From Caldilineales bacterium (GTDB lineage: Bacteria > Chloroflexota > Anaerolineae > Caldilineales > Caldilineaceae), in assembly GCA_012271135.1 (NCBI GenBank), contig JAAXGZ010000006.1:1-36652 (forward strand): a DNA stretch of 36,652 nucleotides, read 5' to 3'. How positions within the stretch are numbered: position 1 is the first letter of the stretch; every line of letters begins with the position of its first letter. The notes beneath the pieces were generated by a model, which did not search any database, had not been told where the DNA came from, and worked only from the letters and a program-made list of their open reading frames with translations. This document shows positions 31,141 to 36,652 of the stretch, one piece after another. Position numbers and translations under genes: made by a program.

Positions 31141-32547
31141 CTAAACCCTCACAGTCGGAAAATCCACCGCTTCGGCAAAGGTTTCCAGGGCCTCGCTGTG
31201 GTCTCCAATACCCAGCGCAATGTGGTGGGACGGCCCCTGCCGGCACCAAGTGTCGATGAACTCGTGCAAAGGACGCTCGATCCGCACCCTCGCGTTGGGA
31301 TTGCCGATGCCGAGAATGGTTCCGGGCACGATCTCGCCGACGGAATAGATCAACTTGAATGTGTCGCCGGCATCGTGCTGAGATAGGTTGAGCAGGGTCA
31401 CAGGGCCTTGCTGCATGTCGAAATCGATGCCCAGGCCATGCCCGGACTTGCCGTGATGGGTGTCCAGATGCATCAGTCGGGGACGGCCGGCGGCGACATT
31501 GATGTTGGCCGGACCATCATGTCCCATGAGGATGGAGTTCTCGTTGAAGTCCATGGCAAAGAACTCGACGAACATTCCGCCGCCACCCAGCAGGTCCAAG
31601 ATCTTCATGGCCATCGCGGTCTTGACGTCGCCTTCGGTGACGCCGGGCCGCCCCATGGCCGCCAGTCGGGAGACGGCCAGGCCGGACTGGGCGCGCAACT
31701 GGGTCATCAGTTCACGCTCGCCCCACCAGTAGTAGCCAAAGGCGGAAATATCATGTTTGCGGATGACGGCATCGTAGGCCACCGCGACCTGGGCTGAGAA
31801 CCGCATGTGGTCACGGGTCACGGTGGAATCCACTTCATAGGTCGTTTCGAAGTGGGTCAGCATTTCTTCCAGTTGATCTTCGGTGACCGCCTGGAAGGCA
31901 TTCTCGAATTCCTCAACCTCGGGCCGCACCAGCATGCGGCCAGTAGCCCGCAACAACCTCGATTCGTCGATGGGCATGTCGGTCATGCCGGGATACACCT
32001 GCCCGATCAACCCCACGTTCAGGTCCAGAAACTCGCGGGCGGCCGCGGCGCCGGTGAAGTCGGACTGGAGCTCATGTTGCAGCCGCGGGTCGTCAAAGGG
32101 ACCTGTGCGAACCCGGAAACAGCGGCCCTGGCCAACCAGGGCCCCGGCCAGCTCCGGCACACAGCAGACGGCTTCGTGGTGCAGGTAGTCCGTCGTATCC
32201 GCCGTGGCGTAGTCGTAGGCACGGTCCTCATGGGCATTGAGAATGCGGACCGGAACGCGCAGGGTCTGCAGGGCCGGAAGCATATCCATACTGGGCGTAT
32301 AGCCGAAGGGAAAGACCAGCACCAGGTCCACCGCTTCCCGTGCGAAGAGCAGACCGGCCTCGCGCGACTTTTCCGGGGTGTCCACCAACTCCGGTGCCAC
32401 GATGTCGGCCATGGGCTCCAGCATATTCCGAAGCCGGTCGTACATGCGCAGTCCCATCTGCTTCAACCGCGGATACTGGTCCCAGTAATAGTGATGACCG
32501 GCGGGCAGCAGACCGATCCGGGCACGGACGTTGGGTTGCATGGCCAT
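31141..32547 (-). CDS. L-fucose/L-arabinose isomerase family protein
   Basis: A 468-residue relative of the fucose/arabinose isomerases. Signs of the family: FPFGYTPSMDMLPALQTLRVPV in the N-terminal half, a Glu in YYWWGERELM, the Glu/His pair in MDFNENSILMGHDGPANI, and W-CRQGPSHH near the C-terminus (His441/442), equivalent to the second metal-binding His of AraA. These enzymes interconvert aldoses and ketoses with Mn2+. I chose the ATG at 32547; a second Met lies two codons on, and the ribosome site is weak. It follows the deacetylase gene by 84 bases on the same strand. The sugar is unknown. Confidence 0.88.
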   Translation of the reverse strand: MAMQPNVRARIGLLPAGHHYYWDQYPRLKQMGLRMYDRLRNMLEPMADIVAPELVDTPEKSREAGLLFAREAVDLVLVFPFGYTPSMDMLPALQTLRVPVRILNAHEDRAYDYATADTTDYLHHEAVCCVPELAGALVGQGRCFRVRTGPFDDPRLQHELQSDFTGAAAAREFLDLNVGLIGQVYPGMTDMPIDESRLLRATGRMLVRPEVEEFENAFQAVTEDQLEEMLTHFETTYEVDSTVTRDHMRFSAQVAVAYDAVIRKHDISAFGYYWWGERELMTQLRAQSGLAVSRLAAMGRPGVTEGDVKTAMAMKILDLLGGGGMFVEFFAMDFNENSILMGHDGPANINVAAGRPRLMHLDTHHGKSGHGLGIDFDMQQGPVTLLNLSQHDAGDTFKLIYSVGEIVPGTILGIGNPNARVRIERPLHEFIDTWCRQGPSHHIALGIGDHSEALETFAEAVDFPTVRV

Positions 32548-32631
32548 TCTGGTTCTCGTCGTGTCAGGTGAATTCCGGAAGTACTGCTGACGAGGGCAAA
32601 CCGGGCCAGCCATCCGACCGTAGAACGTGGA

Positions 32632-33525
32632 CTACGCGGCCATTGGGGGCCTTGCGCCGGCCAGGGTCCGGTTGTTGAGGACATGCCCGAGAAAATGGCC
32701 GCAGTGTGCCATCTCCATGTTCCGCCGGGCATGCTCCAGCAGCAGCGCAATCTGCCCGGCGTTCCGGTCAATCCTGTAGATGGACCAGGGATGGAAGATG
32801 GGCAGATAGTAGGGGAAGCCCGTCCGCAGACAGTAGTCGATGCCCGGCGCATACTCTTCGTAGACTCCTCTGGCATCCTCCGGCACAGCTGCCGGCAGGG
32901 ACCAGGGCAGGACGGGTGGCCAATGGGTGCTGGCGGGTTGACCCGTCAATATGTTGTCATGCCAGGCGTGGGAGGGTGTCTCGAGCAAATCCGGAAAGCC
33001 GTCCTCCGTATACCAGAAAGGTTTGTTGAACGGAGCCGGCACGGTGCGCGCGGGACCGGCACCCACACTGCGTACATACCTGTAACCCGCCTCCTGCATG
33101 ATGGCGAGGATGCGGGGATGGCCGGCAAACCCCCGCGTGTAGCCTCCCGGGGCCGTGAGGCCCGTAACCGGCCTGCCGAACGTGTCCTCTATCAGTTTCT
33201 TGGAGTCGATCAGCTCGTAGCGCAGAGCCTTGGTGTCGCCCCGGTCGTCCAGGGCATTCAAGTCCGGGTGGGTGAAACTGTGGCACTGAATGTCAAACAG
33301 GGAGTGGTCCAGGGTTTCGCGCAGTTCCCTTCCGGTCAACTCCAGCATTTTGGCAACCAGGAAGAAGGTGGCCGGAACATCCTGTTCCAGATGCACATTG
33401 GCCACTGCGCGCACGCCAGCCAGAAACTCCCGGATCCGACTCGGGGTGTAGTCGAACCCGCAGAAGTCTCGCACCCACCAGGGGTACACCGCTTCGGTGT
33501 CATAGGCCGATACGTACAGCGGCAT
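32632..33525 (-). CDS. NodB-domain polysaccharide deacetylase-like protein
   Basis: A 297-residue protein with a polysaccharide deacetylase (NodB) fold. The first catalytic Asp lies in SAYDTEAVYPWW, the metal motif HSFTH in FDIQCHSFTHPD, and GLTAPGGYTRGF matches the third NodB motif. DIQCHSFTHPDLN is especially diagnostic. I chose the ATG at 33525, preceded by AAGG. No signal peptide is seen, so it may remove N-acetyl or O-acetyl groups, or ring-open an amide, from a small cytoplasmic sugar rather than a wall polymer. It lies between an SDR and an isomerase gene on the same strand. Confidence 0.88.
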   Translation of the reverse strand: MPLYVSAYDTEAVYPWWVRDFCGFDYTPSRIREFLAGVRAVANVHLEQDVPATFFLVAKMLELTGRELRETLDHSLFDIQCHSFTHPDLNALDDRGDTKALRYELIDSKKLIEDTFGRPVTGLTAPGGYTRGFAGHPRILAIMQEAGYRYVRSVGAGPARTVPAPFNKPFWYTEDGFPDLLETPSHAWHDNILTGQPASTHWPPVLPWSLPAAVPEDARGVYEEYAPGIDYCLRTGFPYYLPIFHPWSIYRIDRNAGQIALLLEHARRNMEMAHCGHFLGHVLNNRTLAGARPPMAA

Positions 33526-33660
33526 CTTGTACCTTCGTTTGGTCAGGACCACGATCACGCGGCCGGGCCGCGTCGGGGACGCGACTCCGGGCCGGCATCA
33601 ATGAAAGGGTTTTGCCTTCGAACTTTCCGGGGGTTGGAGGCGCGTGCGTCTTCGGAGGGA

Positions 33661-34392
33661 TCAGCCGCGACCCAGATAGGCCTGGGTGGTGGGCAGGACG
33701 ATGGTCTCCAGGACATTGACATGGAGCGGCAGCATCACCATGACCAAGGCCGTCTCCGCCAGTTCGTCCACGGTCATCATGGGCTCCTGGTCGGTCGGAG
33801 TGTCGCTGGCGGCCCGGCGCTCGGTCAGGATGTTGCCGGGATGGAGCACGCTGCAGACGATATCGTGATCCCGGCCCTCCAGGGCGATCGACTTGGTCAG
33901 GCCGGTCAGGGCGTGCTTGGTGGAGTTGTAGGGAGAAGCGTTGGGACGGCACATCTGGGCCGAGATGCTTGCCACGTTGACAATGCGGCCGCCCCCGGTC
34001 TTCAGCATGCTGCGGAAGGCGGACCGGGCACACAGGAACGGACCGGTCAGGTTGACGTCGACCACCTTCTGCCAGGTGGCCAGGGACAGTTCGTGGAACG
34101 GGCCGTTGTCGAAGACACCGGAGTTGTTGATCAGGATGTCCACGCGCCCGTAGGCCTGTTCGGCCGCCGCGAACAGGGATAGAACGCTGTCTTCCGAGGT
34201 CACATCGGTCTGGTGAACCATGACCTCGACGCCGATGCCGCGGCATTCCTCGGCGGTCTCCTCCAGGTTGGCAACCTTGCGCGACGCAAGAACAAGGGTG
34301 GCCCCGGCCTTGGCGAAGCGACGGGCGATGCCCTTACCGATACCGGTACCGGCACCGGTAATGATGCAGATCTTGTCCTTCAGTTCACTCAT
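33661..34392 (-). CDS. SDR family oxidoreductase
   Basis: A 243-residue classical short-chain dehydrogenase. TGAGTGIG near residues 13-20, SRK after strand two (favouring NADP), NNSGV near 90, and the catalytic Ser/Tyr/Lys (ASISAQ, YNSTK) are all present. Its C-terminus is shorter than usual and lacks the standard DGG motif, ending in LPTTQAYLGRG. GGAGAGG precedes the ATG. It heads the minus-strand sugar cassette that continues with the NodB and isomerase genes. It probably oxidises or reduces the same sugar. Confidence 0.92.
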   Translation of the reverse strand: MSELKDKICIITGAGTGIGKGIARRFAKAGATLVLASRKVANLEETAEECRGIGVEVMVHQTDVTSEDSVLSLFAAAEQAYGRVDILINNSGVFDNGPFHELSLATWQKVVDVNLTGPFLCARSAFRSMLKTGGGRIVNVASISAQMCRPNASPYNSTKHALTGLTKSIALEGRDHDIVCSVLHPGNILTERRAASDTPTDQEPMMTVDELAETALVMVMLPLHVNVLETIVLPTTQAYLGRG

Positions 34393-35020
34393 CGAACCTC
34401 TCCTTGCAATGGATCGACCGCGGTTGCGGACGGATACGGGAACCTCGATTCTAGAAGGAATGGGCCACAGGCGCGATGAATTGGCAGAGCAGTGGTTCGT
34501 TTCAGTTGCGGCAACTCCAGTCTGAACCTGTCGTTGGAGTCCCCAACATTGAATTGGACCCTGTCCGTCCGGTACCTCAAACCATGCTGGTCGCCGACAT
34601 TCCAGACGTTAAGTGCACCAGCGACTTGAACCGCCCAATCCAAATCCAAACTTCATACAGATTGGTCTCGATGGGGACCACCAGAGCCTGCGGGCATTGG
34701 CAAACGCCAAGCATGCGGACCGAACAGGCTACAGCACTGTCAGTCACCATGACCTCCACACCGCGGCCCTTCAGGTCCCAACTCCGAAGCGGATTGCCAT
34801 CTTTTCCGCAGACTTCATCCACTAATGAACGATCACGCTTCCGTGGAAATCCACCTCTGCAACGAGAAGCGACATAGTTCTCGATCCGATTCATCCCATG
34901 GAACACTGGGGTGATGATGGCCTGGACTCCCCGTCTGTGCAGACCCGCCTCAGAATCTTCATCCGCGACTTTAGACAGCCCAACCTCTTGTTCCGTAGCC
35001 GGTCCTCCCAGTTCCCTCAG
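34393..35020. other. 628-base interval without a recognised gene
   Basis: This interval lies between the SDR start and the end of the broken Ntn-hydrolase gene. Base composition is less GC-biased at third positions than in its neighbours. On the minus strand a frame of about 145 codons (35012 to 34577) is open, with its first ATG at 34906, but the product has no motif I know and no ribosome site. It could be a decayed third gene of the adjacent cassette or just noise. The SDR promoter must lie near 34400-34500. Confidence 0.35.
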
Positions 35021-35814
35021 TCAGTTACGCTCGTCTGCAGGGTAATCCGGGATCTCTGCTACTGGGCTATCTACCTTTCCGTACACATACTGCGATAGGT
35101 GCTCCATCGCCTCCTCGGCGAAACCAATGTGTTCCTGGACTTCCTCCGAATCCAACAGCCTCCCCGTGAACTTGGGCTCGCTTCCGGCTTCCAACTGTGC
35201 GATTTGACCACTCGAGGCCGTGTCCAACCGTTGCATCGTTCCGATTTGTACTGGACCACCTACCTCGGTACGATTCTGGTTGCCAGGTTCAGTACAAATG
35301 CAACGGCGAAAACTCCATCAGTGACTGATGGATGCGAATCTGCCCAGAATGCGTGACGTACCAGTGCCAACAAGGGCCCAGCGACTGTGGCACCGGATCC
35401 AGCCGCCGTAAACCGGACTCCTTCGCGGACGACACTCGGCGAAAATCCACGAGAAGAAAATTCAATAAGGCCAGCTGAACCCGGTTCCTTTCCATTGCTG
35501 ATTGACACCAGCGCACTTGTCTTCCTCGCATCGGAACTGGCCCGTTTGAAATTCTGCAATCCTCGTTCCGATAAACTGACCCCCTTGCCAACCAGATCCA
35601 TCGCTTGGAATTCCTCATCGTCGGCTGCTTGTGCGACCACATGCCGAAAACGCTGCCCCAACCCTACACGGCCTGCAGTGGCGACCAGTATCGAGGCGCT
35701 GACCACGTGCATTTTCTTGACCGGGGATTGAAGCACGCCCGATCCCAATGTGGCTGCGCTGTCCGACCCGATGACCACTCCATCGGTGCACAGGACACCT
35801 ACCAACAATGTCAC
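35021..35814 (-). pseudogene. proteasome-like Ntn-hydrolase, frameshifted near the C-terminus
   Basis: The gene starts with GTG at 35814, overlapping the TGA of the upstream gene (GTGA). After Met removal the N-terminus is TLLVGVLCTDGVVIGSDSA, with Thr1, Asp17 and Lys33 exactly on the catalytic positions of proteasome beta subunits and HslV. Later segments GLGQRF, GLIEFSSRGFSPS and GSGATVAGPLLALVRHAFW also fit small bacterial proteasome-like proteins. The frame stops at 35260 (184 residues). The expected continuation (EVGGPVQIGTMQRLD and about 70 more residues, stop 35021) is in the next frame, so one base was lost near 35265-35270. The product probably lacks its last strand and tail; activity is doubtful, unless this is a sequencing error. 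Confidence 0.75.
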
Positions 35815-36272
35815 TGGACACTCGCCAACGAATCCTTGAAGACACTGTTGACTGCCATGTCCGGGAACTTGGCGTAGATCGCGCGGAGCAGGGAAGCGAA
35901 CGACTGCTCGCGTACCCAACGTGATAGGACAGCAACATACTCGGCTGTGTCTGGACTCTGGTTCCTCAACTCCTGCAGCAAGTCTGCACCTTCGCGTTCG
36001 CCCAAGCTGGTCAACCTGTACTGCGTAGGCTGCATCTGTGCACTCATGTCGTTGATTTCCACGAGATCGTCGCGTTCCAGCTCTTCAAGTACCTTGTAGA
36101 CAGCCTTGTCAAAAGGGCCGTAGTGCCACGGCTTGAAGTGGAAACCCGTCCCGCCGATTGTTTCTCCGATGAGCCGATCAATCAGGAACGCGAGCTTTTG
36201 AACCTGCACCGGCGTATGAACGGCCGTTCCTGCAGGCGCCATCATCATCAACAGTACATCCCGTCTTGGCAT
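35811..36272 (-). CDS. SocA/Panacea (DUF4065-like) domain protein
   Basis: A 153-residue protein. Its core VQVQKLAFLIDRLI, FHFKPWHYGPFDKAVYKVLEELERDDLV and YRLTSLGEREGADLL resembles the SocA/Panacea antitoxin domain and its winged-helix-like relatives, where HYGPF is the hallmark. The C-terminus (LLRAIYAKFPDMAVNSVFKDSL) is also conserved in similar stand-alone proteins. The ATG at 36272 is preceded by GGGGGT. Its stop overlaps the GTG start of the proteasome-like gene, so the two form a coupled pair. Family knowledge suggests a protein-protein interaction or antitoxin role, perhaps guiding or controlling the Ntn-hydrolase; this is inference. Confidence 0.75.
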   Translation of the reverse strand: MPRRDVLLMMMAPAGTAVHTPVQVQKLAFLIDRLIGETIGGTGFHFKPWHYGPFDKAVYKVLEELERDDLVEINDMSAQMQPTQYRLTSLGEREGADLLQELRNQSPDTAEYVAVLSRWVREQSFASLLRAIYAKFPDMAVNSVFKDSLASVQ

Positions 36273-36334
36273 GTCGTTACCCCCGTTGCGATGAATAAGC
36301 CATCAACTACTTAACCCCGTGTGCAGGTTTCAAT

Positions 36335-36652
36335 TCAGGTGACCAGCTTCGAGAGCTGTAGGGGAGGGTGGTCCCGACCCTGGTTCAGCAGGAACGCGAG
36401 GGTGTGGCTGAGCCCTTTTCTAAGCAGGCGATGGCCCAGATGCCACAGGTCTCTCGTCCGGACGCGCTGGATGAGGTAACGGTCCACGAGTTGACCGAAG
36501 ACCGTATCGATCCGGTACCGCAAGTGGCTGAGGCTGGCACTGCGTCGGGGCCAGGGGTCCTGCTTGGCTTTCCGGTAGGGGACCTGCAGCTGCACACCCT
36601 GCGGTGCCAGCGCCTCTCGAAGCAGAGGGCTCCCGTAGTTGCGGTCCCCCAC
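36335..36652 (-). mobile_element. DDE transposase, C-terminal part (cut by the window edge)
   Basis: The last 105 residues of a DDE transposase (IS982- or IS5-like) are encoded; the rest lies beyond the window. VGDRNYGSPLL holds the second catalytic Asp, and LRYRIDTVFGQLVDRY, TRDLWHLGHRLLRKGLSHTLAFLLN and PPLQLSKLV are typical of this group. The usual catalytic Glu in RIETVF is Asp here, which may weaken the enzyme. The element's end probably lies between 36314 and 36335; ACCCCGTGTGCAGG at 36314-36327 could be its terminal repeat, but the other end is needed to confirm it. Confidence 0.8.

Noticed and set aside
32683-34182. 499-codon plus-strand frame across the deacetylase and SDR genes
   Set aside because: Spans two convincing minus-strand genes and their gap; no motif.

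Overview
The window is GC-rich bacterial DNA, densely packed with accessory catabolic genes. Three exported proteins carry lipobox signals followed by Ala/Pro-rich linkers, two of them with a twin-arginine motif. With the many sugar-acid type enzymes (enolase superfamily, TIM-barrel isomerases, Gfo/Idh, SDR, aldo/keto reductases) and a phosphorothioate-dependent nuclease, this suggests a heterotrophic Chloroflexota-like organism, perhaps a marine or host-associated one. That placement is inference; the window has no rRNA or universal marker gene.

Left part (1-7100): a bicupin gene faces a four-gene minus-strand operon (M19 dipeptidase, DapA-like aldolase, SDR, TIM-barrel isomerase). An orphan Vsr mismatch endonuclease and an exported dienelactone-hydrolase-like lipoprotein follow.

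Centre (7116-18954): one long plus-strand run. It holds an NHL-repeat protein, a fused 2Fe-2S/molybdopterin hydroxylase without a FAD domain, a complete PotABCD-like ABC transporter (ATPase, binding protein, two permeases), then allantoinase, (S)-ureidoglycine aminohydrolase and an M20 amidohydrolase closest to ureidoglycolate amidohydrolase. Together these look like uptake and breakdown of purine-derived ureides. Hairpins bracket the binding-protein gene.

Right-centre (19086-28106): a phosphorothioate-DNA-dependent HNH restriction enzyme, an aldo/keto reductase coupled to an unrecognised 626-residue protein, an orphan sugar-type binding lipoprotein with its own terminator, RdgB, a TIM-barrel isomerase and an enolase-superfamily dehydratase-like enzyme.

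Right end (28323-36652): a HigBA-type toxin-antitoxin locus whose toxin gene is scrambled by two compensating frameshifts while the antitoxin is intact. Next come Gfo/Idh and aldo/keto reductase genes, then a minus-strand sugar cassette (SDR, NodB deacetylase, fucose/arabinose isomerase-like). Last is a translationally coupled pair made of a SocA/Panacea-like protein and a proteasome-like Ntn-hydrolase whose Thr1/Asp17/Lys33 match proteasome beta numbering but which is frameshifted near its C-terminus. A DDE transposase cut by the window edge closes the sequence. The Ntn-hydrolase pair is the best candidate for an under-described system.
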